NCBI GenBank assembly: GCA_046290435.1
Contig: JBKAGO010000052.1
Coordinates: 5,817 to 69,816, forward strand
Source: CAVQUE01 sp046290435
GTDB taxonomy: Bacteria; Actinomycetota; Acidimicrobiia; Acidimicrobiales; UBA8592
Reading direction: 5' to 3'
Length of the DNA stretch: 64,000 nucleotides
The translations under genes were made by a program, and so were the position numbers. The notes beneath the pieces are model-generated. The model did not search any database. It saw only the letters and a list, made by a program, of their open reading frames with translations, and had not been told where the DNA came from. Below, in pieces: positions 34,701 to 43,306 of the stretch. Numbering within the stretch: the first letter of the stretch is position 1; each line of letters opens with the position of its first letter.

Positions 34701-35906
34701 ATGACCCACGCGTTCCTGCATTCCTTCGCCGACCCCGCCAAGGACGAGTCGGCCTTCATCAACATCGTGCGCGCCGAGGGTGCCGAGATCTTCGACGACA
34801 CCGGCAAGGCCTACATCGACGCCATGGCGTCGCTCTGGTACTGCCAGGTCGGCCACGGGCGCCGCGAGATCATCGATGCCATCTCCGCCCAGCTGTCGAC
34901 CCTCGACGTCTACAACACCTTCGATCCCTTCACGAACGACCGTGCGGCGACGGCGGCAGCGATGATCGCCGAGCGTTCGCCGATGCCCGACGGACGGGTG
35001 TTCCTCAGCTGCTCGGGCTCCGAGGCCGTCGACACGGCCCTGAAGCTCGCCCGTCTGGTGCAGCAGCGGCGCGGTCCCGCCGAGCGCCAGATCATCGTGC
35101 GGCGCACGCGTGGCTACCACGGCACCAACTTCGGGGGCACCTCCGCGCAGGGCATCGCCCCCAACCGTGACGGGTGGGGCGACCTCGTCCCCCACTTCGT
35201 CGAGGTCGACCCCGACGACATCGAGGCGATGGCCACGCTGTTCGCCGATCACGGCGAGCGCATCGCGGCGGTCATCACCGAACCCGTCCAGGGCGCAGGC
35301 GGCGTGTTCCCTCCACCCGAGGGCTACCTGGCAGGGCTGCGACGGCTCTGCGACGACAACGGGTCGCTGCTGATCTTCGACGAGGTCATCTGCGGTTTCG
35401 GCCGCACGGGCAGTTGGTTCGGGGCCCAGACCTTCGGCGTCACCCCGGACCTCATCACCTTCGCGAAAGGCGTGACCTCGGGCTACCAACCGGTGTCCGG
35501 CGTGATCGTCGGCCGCGGCGTCGCCGACGAGCTCGAGTCGATGGGCACCATGTTGCGCACCGGCTACACCTACTCGGGGCATCCGGCGGGTGCAGCGGCG
35601 GTCATCGCCAACCTCGAGCTCATGGAGGCCGAGGGACTGGTCGAGCGCGCCAATCATCTGGGCCGGCTGTTCGATGCCGGCCTCGGCGCGCTCGCCGCAG
35701 ACGGCACCGTCGAACACCATGCCGGCATCGGCGGCGTGTGGGCCGTCGAACTGGGTCGGGACTCGATCCCGGTACGCAACGAGATCATCGCCAACGGGGT
35801 GATCCTGCGCGCCATCGGCACCCGCCTGGCGATCTGCCCGCCGCTCACCACCACCGATGCCCAGGTCGCCACCATCATCGACACGCTGCGGGCCGCGCTC
35901 GTCTGA
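34701..35906 (+). CDS. Class III aminotransferase
   Basis: This 401-residue PLP enzyme belongs to the omega-transaminase group. It shows CSGSEAVDTALKLAR, GYHGTNFGGTSAQG, D227 in IFDEVICGFGRTG, and the PLP lysine K256 in TFAKGVTSGYQP. Such enzymes move an amino group between an omega-amine or amino acid and pyruvate or an alpha-keto acid. A strong AAAGAGG ribosome site lies before the ATG, and a 90-base gap separates it from the WS/DGAT gene, so it may start a new transcript. The substrate is unknown. Confidence 0.9.
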   Translation: MTHAFLHSFADPAKDESAFINIVRAEGAEIFDDTGKAYIDAMASLWYCQVGHGRREIIDAISAQLSTLDVYNTFDPFTNDRAATAAAMIAERSPMPDGRVFLSCSGSEAVDTALKLARLVQQRRGPAERQIIVRRTRGYHGTNFGGTSAQGIAPNRDGWGDLVPHFVEVDPDDIEAMATLFADHGERIAAVITEPVQGAGGVFPPPEGYLAGLRRLCDDNGSLLIFDEVICGFGRTGSWFGAQTFGVTPDLITFAKGVTSGYQPVSGVIVGRGVADELESMGTMLRTGYTYSGHPAGAAAVIANLELMEAEGLVERANHLGRLFDAGLGALAADGTVEHHAGIGGVWAVELGRDSIPVRNEIIANGVILRAIGTRLAICPPLTTTDAQVATIIDTLRAALV

Positions 35907-35997
35907 GCGTCGTCGGTACCGATCCGGCCGTCCCGCCAGACGCAGGCCACCTGGGCAGGGCGACCGCCGCTGCGGGTTGCTACCAATGGAGGCTGCC

Positions 35998-36744
35998 ATG
36001 GCTGCCACCTCTCTCACCGTCGTCGCCGTGCACGGCAACGGCGGCGGTGCCTTCCGCTTCTCGCTGTTGCCGCGCCCGCTCGCCGACGGTGTCGCCCTCC
36101 ATCCGATCACCCTGCCCGGTTTCGAGGGTGTCCCGCTGCCTCCGGGCCCGGTCACGGTCGCGACGTTCGCCGATGCGCTCGCGGAGGAGCTGCGGGCCAT
36201 CGACGGCCGCCGGATCGTGCTCGGCCATGGCATCGGCGGGTCCATCGCGCTCGACGCGCTCGGGCGCCACCCCGGGATCGCCGAAGGGCTCATCCTCCAC
36301 GCGCCGGTCGGCGCCCGCCTCGACGAGCGACTGTTCCCGAGGGTCATGTCGACGCCTGCGGTGCGCAGCACGGTCAAGTGGGCCATCAGTGCCCAGCTCA
36401 CCCGGATGATCGCCGGCCGCCTGCTGTTCCGTGGCACCCCCGCGGGCTTCACCGACCGCTTCCTCGCCGAGTACCGGCGCTGCGAGGCCTTCGGCACGAT
36501 GTTCGAGATCCTCACCGCCGAGTGGTTCGATGCCCTCGAGCCGCTCGACCTGCCGGCGACGGTGCTGTGGGGCGAACACGACCGCGTGCTCGGCTCGGAT
36601 CAGGCCACCGAGATCGAGGCGCTCGTGCCTCGCGCGAGCCGGGTCGTCGTGCCCGGTTGGGGGCACTTCCCGATGATCGACGATCCCGGCGACTATGCAG
36701 ACAGGATCGCCGAGCTGGCACGCGGCCTCGTCGCCGGGTCGTGA
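35998..36744 (+). CDS. Alpha/beta-hydrolase-fold protein lacking the nucleophile serine
   Basis: The 248-residue protein aligns with alpha/beta hydrolases along its length (VVAVHGNGGGAF, LPGFEGV, FADALAEEL). At the nucleophile elbow it reads LGHGIGG instead of the usual GHSxGG: codon 78 is GGC (Gly). The acid Asp (GEHDRVLG) and the His (GWGHFPMID) are kept. It is therefore probably not a serine hydrolase, or acts by a different chemistry. The ATG at 35998 has GGAGG five bases upstream. Its stop overlaps the dikinase start (GTGA). Confidence 0.82.
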   Translation: MAATSLTVVAVHGNGGGAFRFSLLPRPLADGVALHPITLPGFEGVPLPPGPVTVATFADALAEELRAIDGRRIVLGHGIGGSIALDALGRHPGIAEGLILHAPVGARLDERLFPRVMSTPAVRSTVKWAISAQLTRMIAGRLLFRGTPAGFTDRFLAEYRRCEAFGTMFEILTAEWFDALEPLDLPATVLWGEHDRVLGSDQATEIEALVPRASRVVVPGWGHFPMIDDPGDYADRIAELARGLVAGS

Positions 36745-39065
36745 CGGCGATGGCAACGAACGCAGTACGGATGCGGCCGGTGGCCACAGGCCTGGTCGGC
36801 GAAAGCTTTGCGCACGCGAACCAGGCGCTCGTGCTCGGTTCGGGCCTCGCTGGGGCACGGGGGGTAGCGGCCAAGGCGGCGCTGCTCGACCGGGCTCGGG
36901 CGGCGGGCCTCGCCGTCCCGGAAGGCATCATCGTCACCCCCGCGGCGGACCCGACTCGCCTGGTGCTGCCCGATGAGCTCGGCGGCAACGTGGCCGTCCG
37001 TTCGGCGTTCGGCGCCGAGGATCGACCCGACGCCAGCCTCGCCGGGCACTTCCTGACCGAGCTCGATGTGCCCCGCGACGACGTGGCTGCGTCGATCGAC
37101 CGGGTGCGGGCCTCGGCGGGCACCCACGCGGCCATGCGTACCGACGTCCTGGTGATGCGCTGTGTGGACCCGGTCGTCGCCGGCGTCGCCTTCAGCGAGG
37201 ACGGCTACGAGGACGATCTGGTCAACGCAACCGCCGGTCGGGGCGACCGCCTGCTGGCGGGCGCCGAGCCGGGGCAGGCATTCCGCCTGGCGCGCCTGCG
37301 TCGCTTCGAGCGTCCGGCGCTGGCCCTGGCTCCGTGGCAGCGGCGGCTGTCGGAGCTGTTGCGTGCGGTGCGCCACGAGTTCGGGCCCGGCGGTTGGGAC
37401 GTCGAATGGGCCGACGACGGGCGCTGCTGCTGGTTGGTGCAGGTCCGGCCGGTCACGGCCGCACCGGCGCGCAACGAGGCATTCACGATCGCCAACCACA
37501 AGGAGATCCTGCCGGAGCTGCCGTCGACCTTCATGACGTCGTTGATCGAGTCGGCGGCCCACGACCTGCTCGACTTCTATGCCTCGCTCGATGCCGACCT
37601 CCCTGTGCACCGGCCCTTCGTCGAGACCTTCGCGGGCCGCCCGTACCTGAACCTGTCGATGCTCACCGACCTGATGCGGGCGCTCGGTCTGCCCACCCGG
37701 CTGGTGACCGACTCCTACGGCGGCACCCCCGACGTCGACGTCGGGCTCCGGCCCCGGCGCATGCTCGCGGCGGCCCCCACCCTGGCCCGCATCGGCCTCG
37801 CACAGTCGTCGGCGGTGACGCGGGCCAACCGGGTGGCCGACGAACTCGCCCGCACCGCCATCTCGCCCGATGCCTCCTTCGAGGACACCATCGCCGTCCT
37901 CCGCAGGAGCTACCTCGCGCTGGTCAACGAGATGGGGGCACTGGCGTCGTCGCTCGCCCCACCGGTGGCGCTGTTGCGGGCCACGGGGACCCTCGACGAG
38001 CACCTGGCGCGGCACCGGACCGCGGCCACGCGGATGCTCGACGATCTCGAGCCCCTCGCCGCGGCGCTCGACGATCGTCCCGAGCTGCGCGAAGACCTGG
38101 GCGACACGCTCAGTCCGGCTTCGACGCCGACCACCGACGCCGACACGTCCGGCAACACCGACGGCTCGGGCCGCACCGACGCCCGAGGCGAACTCGTCCG
38201 CCGATGGCACGGGTGGCTCGAGGCGCACGGCCATCGGGGGGTCTTCGAGAGCGACATCGCCCGGCCCCGCTTCGCCGACGACCCCACCCCGATCGTCGAG
38301 GTCCTGCGGCACGGGCGGCACCACACGAGCCCGCCAGGTCGTCGCTCGCTCCGTGCCGGCGCCACCGTGCCGCTGTGGGCACTGGTCCGGGCGCCGATGG
38401 CAGCTCGCGAGCAGGTCCGCAGCGCCGGGATGCGCGCGTTCGCTGCCATCCGCACGCACCTCGTCGCCCTCGCTGCGGCAGCCGCCGCCGAGGGTCGCCT
38501 TCCCGCAGCAGACGACCTGTGGCTGCTCACCATCGACGAGGCCGTGTCGCTCGACGCAGGAGCCGACTTCACCGCAGCCGACATCGAGGCCCGTCGCCGC
38601 GAGCGGGCCCGACTCGGCGAGATCCGCCTGCCCGACACGGTGCACCGCTTCGACGACCTGTCCGGTCGCACCGATGGCGGGTCGACGGCCCGTTCGTTCG
38701 CCGGGATGCCGCTGGTACGCGGCAGGGTCGAAGGACGGGCGCTGCGGGCCTCCGAACCGCCCGGCCGCCTGCCCGAGGGTTTCGATCCGGCGACGACCGT
38801 GCTGGTGGCACGCAGCGTCGATGCCGGTTGGATCGGCACGTTCACCCAGGTAGCCGGCGTCGCCGTCGAGATCGGCGGCGACCTGTCGCACGGGTCGATC
38901 ATCCTGCGGGAGCTCGGTGTCGTGTCGGTAACGAATCTCGGCGATCTGGGCAACACCATCGCGACCGGCGATCCCGTCCGCCTCGACGCCGACACCGGTC
39001 GGCTCGTGCTCCTCGCACCCACGCCGGCCGACCAGACGAACCCGAACCGAAGGAACCCCTCATGA
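36741..39065 (+). CDS. Rifampin-phosphotransferase-like dikinase (PEP-synthase family)
   Basis: The 774-residue protein has an N-terminal ATP-grasp PEP/pyruvate-binding domain (about 25-230; AVRSAFGAEDRPDASLAGHF, VQVRPVTA), a long helical middle region (about 240-670) and a C-terminal swivelling phosphohistidine domain with H717 in GGDLSHGSIILRELGV. Order and the absence of a PEP/pyruvate TIM barrel match rifampin phosphotransferase rather than PEP synthase. These enzymes phosphorylate an acceptor with the ATP beta-phosphate. The GTG overlaps the previous stop; an ATG at 36750 is an alternative. Neighbouring SDR and hydrolase-like genes are translationally coupled, so a small-molecule pathway step is likelier than drug resistance. 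Confidence 0.82.
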   Translation: MTAMATNAVRMRPVATGLVGESFAHANQALVLGSGLAGARGVAAKAALLDRARAAGLAVPEGIIVTPAADPTRLVLPDELGGNVAVRSAFGAEDRPDASLAGHFLTELDVPRDDVAASIDRVRASAGTHAAMRTDVLVMRCVDPVVAGVAFSEDGYEDDLVNATAGRGDRLLAGAEPGQAFRLARLRRFERPALALAPWQRRLSELLRAVRHEFGPGGWDVEWADDGRCCWLVQVRPVTAAPARNEAFTIANHKEILPELPSTFMTSLIESAAHDLLDFYASLDADLPVHRPFVETFAGRPYLNLSMLTDLMRALGLPTRLVTDSYGGTPDVDVGLRPRRMLAAAPTLARIGLAQSSAVTRANRVADELARTAISPDASFEDTIAVLRRSYLALVNEMGALASSLAPPVALLRATGTLDEHLARHRTAATRMLDDLEPLAAALDDRPELREDLGDTLSPASTPTTDADTSGNTDGSGRTDARGELVRRWHGWLEAHGHRGVFESDIARPRFADDPTPIVEVLRHGRHHTSPPGRRSLRAGATVPLWALVRAPMAAREQVRSAGMRAFAAIRTHLVALAAAAAAEGRLPAADDLWLLTIDEAVSLDAGADFTAADIEARRRERARLGEIRLPDTVHRFDDLSGRTDGGSTARSFAGMPLVRGRVEGRALRASEPPGRLPEGFDPATTVLVARSVDAGWIGTFTQVAGVAVEIGGDLSHGSIILRELGVVSVTNLGDLGNTIATGDPVRLDADTGRLVLLAPTPADQTNPNRRNPS

Positions 39066-39766
39066 CCGACGCCACGCCATCGACCGCCTCTCCCCTCGCG
39101 GGCGCGTCCGCGCTCGTCGCAGGCGCCACCGGGGGCCTCGGCAGCGCCATCGCATCAGAGCTCGCCGCACGTGGCGCCGTCCTGACCCTGGTGTCCCGCC
39201 GGCCGGAGCGGCTGAACGCCCTGGCCCTCGCCGGCCACCGCGTCGCGCTGGATCTACGCAGCCCGGACAACTGTGCCGATGCCGTCGCCGAGGCGGTGCG
39301 CCACTCCGGCCCACTGGACGTGGTCGTGAACGCCGTCGGTGTCGTGGCGTTCGGGCCGGTCGGCGAGCTCAGCGTCGACACCATGGAAGAACTGTTCCTC
39401 ACCAACACGTTCGTGCCGATCATGTTGGCCAAGGCCGCGCTCGCACAGGCGAACAAGGGCGCGACGCTGGTGAACATCTCCGGGGTCATCGCCGAGGCCA
39501 ACCTCCCCGGCATGGCCGCCTACGGCGCGTCGAAAGCGGCGGTCCGGTCCTTCGACGAGGCCCTCGCACGCGAGGCCAGGCGCCAGAAGGTCAAGGTCCT
39601 CGACGCCCGTCCCCCGCACACCGAGACGGGGCTGGCCGATCGCCCCATCGAGGGCACCGCACCGAAGATGCCCACGGGGCTCGATCCAGCGCACGTCGCC
39701 CGGGTCATCGTCGATGCCATCGAGGCCGGCGCCGACGACCTGCCCTCGCAGGCGTTCGGCGCCTGA
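39062..39766 (+). CDS. SDR family oxidoreductase
   Basis: The 234-residue short-chain dehydrogenase has the cofactor loop GATGGLGSAI at 21-30, S140 (NISG), Y154 and K158 (YGASK). R47-R48 after strand beta-2 (SRRPER) predicts NADP(H). It is shorter than typical because the substrate-loop and C-terminal region are reduced. Its ATG overlaps the dikinase stop (ATGA), making three co-translated genes with the serine-less hydrolase. The substrate is unknown. Confidence 0.87.
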   Translation: MTDATPSTASPLAGASALVAGATGGLGSAIASELAARGAVLTLVSRRPERLNALALAGHRVALDLRSPDNCADAVAEAVRHSGPLDVVVNAVGVVAFGPVGELSVDTMEELFLTNTFVPIMLAKAALAQANKGATLVNISGVIAEANLPGMAAYGASKAAVRSFDEALAREARRQKVKVLDARPPHTETGLADRPIEGTAPKMPTGLDPAHVARVIVDAIEAGADDLPSQAFGA

Positions 39767-39784
39767 GACACGGGACCGTCGGCG

Positions 39785-40207
39785 ATGGATGCGGTGTTGG
39801 TGGCGTCGGCGGCGGCGACCTGGGGAATGGTCGGGGTGATCTGGATGGTGCAGCTGCTGCAGTACCCGACGCTCGCCCGGGCCTCGGCGCTGGAGCCGCA
39901 GGTCGCGGCACGCGACCACGCCCGTCGGATCACCTGGATCGTCGGCCCGCTGATGGCGGTCGAGGGCGTGACCGCGTTGATCCTGCTGGTGGAGCGCCCC
40001 GAGGCGATGAGCGTCGCCGCGGCGTGGATCGCCGCGGCGCTGTTGGGGGTGGCGCTCACCTCTACCGCACTGATCCAGGTGCCGCTGCACGCCGCACTCG
40101 CGGAAGGCCACGACGACGACGTGTGCCGCCGCCTCATCACGACCAACTGGATCCGGACGGTCGCCTGGACGGCACGGGGACTGGTGTTGGCCGTCGTCCT
40201 CGTGTGA
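39785..40207 (+). CDS. Four-helix membrane protein of unknown function
   Basis: The 140-residue protein consists of four membrane helices (about 3-24, 48-67, 75-98, 120-140) with a short charged loop (EGHDDDVCRRLITTNWIRT) before the last. VQLLQYPTLA after helix 1 and TTNWIRTVAW before helix 4 look like conserved motifs of a small integral membrane family related to DUF1772-like proteins, but I cannot name it firmly. It lies 18 bases after the SDR gene, so it is probably the last gene of that transcript. Confidence 0.65.
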   Translation: MDAVLVASAAATWGMVGVIWMVQLLQYPTLARASALEPQVAARDHARRITWIVGPLMAVEGVTALILLVERPEAMSVAAAWIAAALLGVALTSTALIQVPLHAALAEGHDDDVCRRLITTNWIRTVAWTARGLVLAVVLV

Positions 40208-40247
40208 GCGGCCGCCTTGGCGGGTGCCGTCGGGTGCGTCCGCCGCC

Positions 40248-41591
40248 TCAGGACCGGCCGGTGCCGGCGACCCGACGGCCGGCCACCCACACGTCGGAGA
40301 TGTCGGCAGCGGTGGCGAGGCGGACCACCTTCTCGAAGATCGTGGCGTCGTCGTCGAGGTCCGGCCACACGCGCAACGGCGAGGTCGGACGGCCCGAGGC
40401 CGCGGCCACGTCGACGGCGAAGGCATCGAATGCCCGGCCGACCTCGAGCAGCCCGGTGGGGTGCCCCAGGAGTTCGGCACCGCCACGCGTCGCCATCCAG
40501 AACGCGGTCACCGTGCCGATCCGGGATCCGGGTACCCCGCGGTTGGCGCGTGCGACCGTCGGATCGACGCCGTCCTCGAGCATGCGCGAGGACGTCACCG
40601 CAGCATGGCACTGGGCGAGGAGCCCGGCGACGGCGCCGCCGGCGACATCGGATCCGAGGCCCACACGCACACCGGCGTCCAGCGCCCGGCGGGCACCGAA
40701 GACGGCATTGCCGAAATAGGCGTTCGAAACCGGGCAGTGCGCGATGCCGGCCCCGCGGCCACGTATCCGCACGAGGTCCTCGTCGTCCACCAGGCCACAG
40801 TGCGCCAGCACGGTGTGGTCGCCCAACAGCCCGAACTCGTCCAGAGCGACCGTGTCGCGACGCCCGGTTCGATCGAGGACGTGCTCGTGCTGCCAATCGC
40901 TCTCCGAGCAGTGCGTCTGGACGGCGACGCCGGTCTCGGCGGCCAGGACCCCCAGGCCGGCGAGCAGTTCGTCGGTGCAGGCAGGGATGAAGCGGGGCGT
41001 GATGATCGGGCCGACGAGATCCGACCCGAGGGCGCGGATCTCGTCGATCGATGTTCGGCTCGCGGAGATCCCCGCCGCGGCGTCGGGATCGCGGTACCAC
41101 TCGGGCGTCGTGTCGGGGTGATCCATGGCGACGCGTCCGACCAGGGCCCGCTGCCCGATGTCGGCACAGAACCCGGCCAGCATCGTCGTCGCATCGACGT
41201 CGACCACGGCGTGGTACACCGCCGTCGTCGTCCCGTGCGCCAGCAGCCCATGCACGAGGTCCGGCCACACCATCGCGGCCCAGTCCGGGTCGGCGAACCG
41301 GGCTTCGAGCGGGAACGTGTACTCGAGGAGCCATTCCTCGAGCGGGAGGTCCAGTCCGGTCCCGAGCTGAGGCCACTGGGGAGCGTGCACGTGGGTGTCG
41401 ATGAGTCCCGGCAACAGCACCGATCCCGCCGGGAGCTCGACGTCGGCGTCCGGCGACGTCCGGTCGTGCTCGTCGATGGCCACGATGGTCCCGTCGCCGT
41501 CGACGGAGACCACGACGTCGGCCATGACCTCCAGCCGATCCGGCTCGGGCGTCTGCATGATGGTGCCGCGCACCCGGAACGGTTCTGCCAT
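40248..41591 (-). CDS. guaD: Guanine deaminase
   Basis: This 447-residue amidohydrolase has H67-x-H69 in GLIDTHVHAPQW, then GLDLPLEEWLLEYTFPLE, which is diagnostic of guanine deaminase; QTHCSESDWQ, HC and GLGSDVAGG supply the remaining zinc ligands and the catalytic Asp. It converts guanine to xanthine and ammonia in purine salvage, in the cytoplasm. TAGCGT lies seven bases before the ATG, and no ribosome site is seen. It diverges from the MFS gene. Confidence 0.92.
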   Translation of the reverse strand: MAEPFRVRGTIMQTPEPDRLEVMADVVVSVDGDGTIVAIDEHDRTSPDADVELPAGSVLLPGLIDTHVHAPQWPQLGTGLDLPLEEWLLEYTFPLEARFADPDWAAMVWPDLVHGLLAHGTTTAVYHAVVDVDATTMLAGFCADIGQRALVGRVAMDHPDTTPEWYRDPDAAAGISASRTSIDEIRALGSDLVGPIITPRFIPACTDELLAGLGVLAAETGVAVQTHCSESDWQHEHVLDRTGRRDTVALDEFGLLGDHTVLAHCGLVDDEDLVRIRGRGAGIAHCPVSNAYFGNAVFGARRALDAGVRVGLGSDVAGGAVAGLLAQCHAAVTSSRMLEDGVDPTVARANRGVPGSRIGTVTAFWMATRGGAELLGHPTGLLEVGRAFDAFAVDVAAASGRPTSPLRVWPDLDDDATIFEKVVRLATAADISDVWVAGRRVAGTGRS

Positions 41592-41598
41592 GGCGGCG

Positions 41599-41604
41599 AC
41601 GCTA
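41599..41604 (-). promoter_or_regulatory. -10 box of guaD (leaderless)
   Basis: TAGCGT on the minus strand lies seven bases before the ATG at 41591. Confidence 0.5.
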
Positions 41605-41656
41605 CCCGCGCCGTTGCGAGGGCAGGCCGATCGAGGACTCCGCCCGACCGGACCGC

Positions 41657-41662
41657 TAGCGT
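41657..41662 (+). promoter_or_regulatory. -10 box of the MFS-cNMP gene
   Basis: TAGCGT lies nine bases before the ATG at 41672, so the transcript would have a leader of only a few bases. Confidence 0.45.
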
Positions 41663-41671
41663 TCGGAGCCG

Positions 41672-43306
41672 ATGACGAGGCGGACGGTTCTTCGAGCGGT
41701 GATCGCCGAGCGGCGCCTGCGTTCCCTCATCGGCGCGTTCGGTCTGTTCTCGCTGACCGAGTACGCCACCTGGTTGGCCATCACGGTGTGGGCGTTCCAG
41801 CGTGGCGGCATCACCGAGGCCGGTATCGCCGGATTCGTGCAACTCGTGCCTGCTGCGCTCGTCGCGCCCCTGGCCGCATATGCCGGTGACCGCTTCCGCC
41901 GCGACCACGTGCTGGCGTGCGGGCTGGCGCTCGTCGGCCTGTTCGCCGTGCTGACCGGCGTGGCCATGGCCACCGGAGCCCCGGCATGGGTGGTGTACCT
42001 CGCCGGGGCGGCCGCCGCCTCGGCCATGACCATCGCCCGGCCGGCGATGGGGTCGATCCTGCCGGGCGTGACCGACACACCCGAGGCGATGACGGCCGCC
42101 AACGTCGCCGTCGAGGTGGTCGACGCCACGGCCGTCTTCGCCGGCCCGGCCGGAGCCGGCCTGCTGCTGGCCTGGACCTCGCCGTCGGTGGTCTTCGTGG
42201 CGTTCGGCGTCGCGTCGGCGATCGGCGCCGGCCTGATCTTGTCGACGCCGTTCGATCCCAACCGGGTCCGGCCGACCGGAACGGTCGGGACAGGGCAGGT
42301 CCACGCCGAGATGCGGGCCGGCTTCGCCACGTTGCGCAACGATCCGCCCACCGCCGCGGCGCTGACGCTCGTGATGACGGGATTCGCCGTTGCCGGCGCT
42401 GTCGACGTGCTGTTCGTGGTCGTGGCCTTCGACCTACTCGACGCCGGCGAGGGCATGGCCGGCACGCTGGCCGCTGTCGCGGGTATCGGCGGCCTCGTCG
42501 GGGCCACGGCGTCGATGACCCTCGTCGGCAGACGACACCTCCGTGCGTCGATGGTGCTCGCGGCGCTGGCGGGCGGCCTCCCGATCCTCGGGCTGATCGA
42601 CGTGTCGTCGGCGGTCCTCGCCTCGGTGTGCCTGCTCGTGGCCGGTGGCGGCTGGAGCATGCTCAACGTCGCCGGCAGGACGCTGATCCAACGCTCGACC
42701 GCCGACGACGTGTTGGCCCGGGTCCTCGGCGTGCTGGAGGGCGCGACGACGATCGGCACCGCGATCGGAGCACTCGCCGTCGGCCTCGTCGCCGAGTGGC
42801 TGGGGCTCGCGTGGGCCATCGCCGGTACCGGCGCCCTGATGCCACTCGCGGCGTTGGCGGCGTGGCGCCTCCTGGGTGACGCCGACCGCAGGGCAGTGGC
42901 CGTCGATCCTGCCCTGATCGACCTCGTGCGCAACTGCGACTTCCTGGCGCCGCTGGGGCCCCCTGTCATCTCCCAACTCGCCCTCAATCTGCGGCCGGTG
43001 CGGGTGCAACCGGGCGAGGCGCTGATCCGGCAGGGGGAGCGCGGCGACCGGTTCTACCTGATCGCCGACGGCGGCCTGGAGGTCACCCGCGACGGCGAGG
43101 TGCTGGCGCGGCGCGGGCCCGGCGAGTACGTCGGCGAGATCGCCCTGGTGTTCGAGGTTCCGAGGACCGCCGATGTCACCGCCGTCGAGCCGACCCTGGT
43201 GTACCGCCTGGGCCGGGAGGTCTTCACCGCAGCGCTGACCGGACACCCGACGGCGAGAACACGCGCGGTCGCGGTGGCGAACGAACGGTCGACCGACCCC
43301 GAATGA
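41672..43306 (+). CDS. MFS transporter fused to a cyclic-nucleotide-binding domain
   Basis: The 544-residue protein has about 10-12 membrane helices of the major facilitator fold (residues 15-405), then a cytoplasmic cyclic-nucleotide-binding domain (about 418-530). The latter has the beta-roll pattern VQPGEALIRQGERGDRFYLI and an intact phosphate-binding cassette, GEIALVFEVPRTADV, whose Glu and Arg contact the cyclic nucleotide in CAP-type domains. Transport therefore may be gated by cAMP or a similar ligand. The substrate is unknown. Its stop abuts the stop of the convergent lipoprotein gene (TGATCA) with no spacer. Confidence 0.87.
   Translation: MTRRTVLRAVIAERRLRSLIGAFGLFSLTEYATWLAITVWAFQRGGITEAGIAGFVQLVPAALVAPLAAYAGDRFRRDHVLACGLALVGLFAVLTGVAMATGAPAWVVYLAGAAAASAMTIARPAMGSILPGVTDTPEAMTAANVAVEVVDATAVFAGPAGAGLLLAWTSPSVVFVAFGVASAIGAGLILSTPFDPNRVRPTGTVGTGQVHAEMRAGFATLRNDPPTAAALTLVMTGFAVAGAVDVLFVVVAFDLLDAGEGMAGTLAAVAGIGGLVGATASMTLVGRRHLRASMVLAALAGGLPILGLIDVSSAVLASVCLLVAGGGWSMLNVAGRTLIQRSTADDVLARVLGVLEGATTIGTAIGALAVGLVAEWLGLAWAIAGTGALMPLAALAAWRLLGDADRRAVAVDPALIDLVRNCDFLAPLGPPVISQLALNLRPVRVQPGEALIRQGERGDRFYLIADGGLEVTRDGEVLARRGPGEYVGEIALVFEVPRTADVTAVEPTLVYRLGREVFTAALTGHPTARTRAVAVANERSTDPE

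Noticed and set aside
39520..41376. Minus-strand frame of 618 residues across the guaD region
   Set aside because: It lies in a different frame from guaD, is Arg/Thr-rich and lacks any motif.
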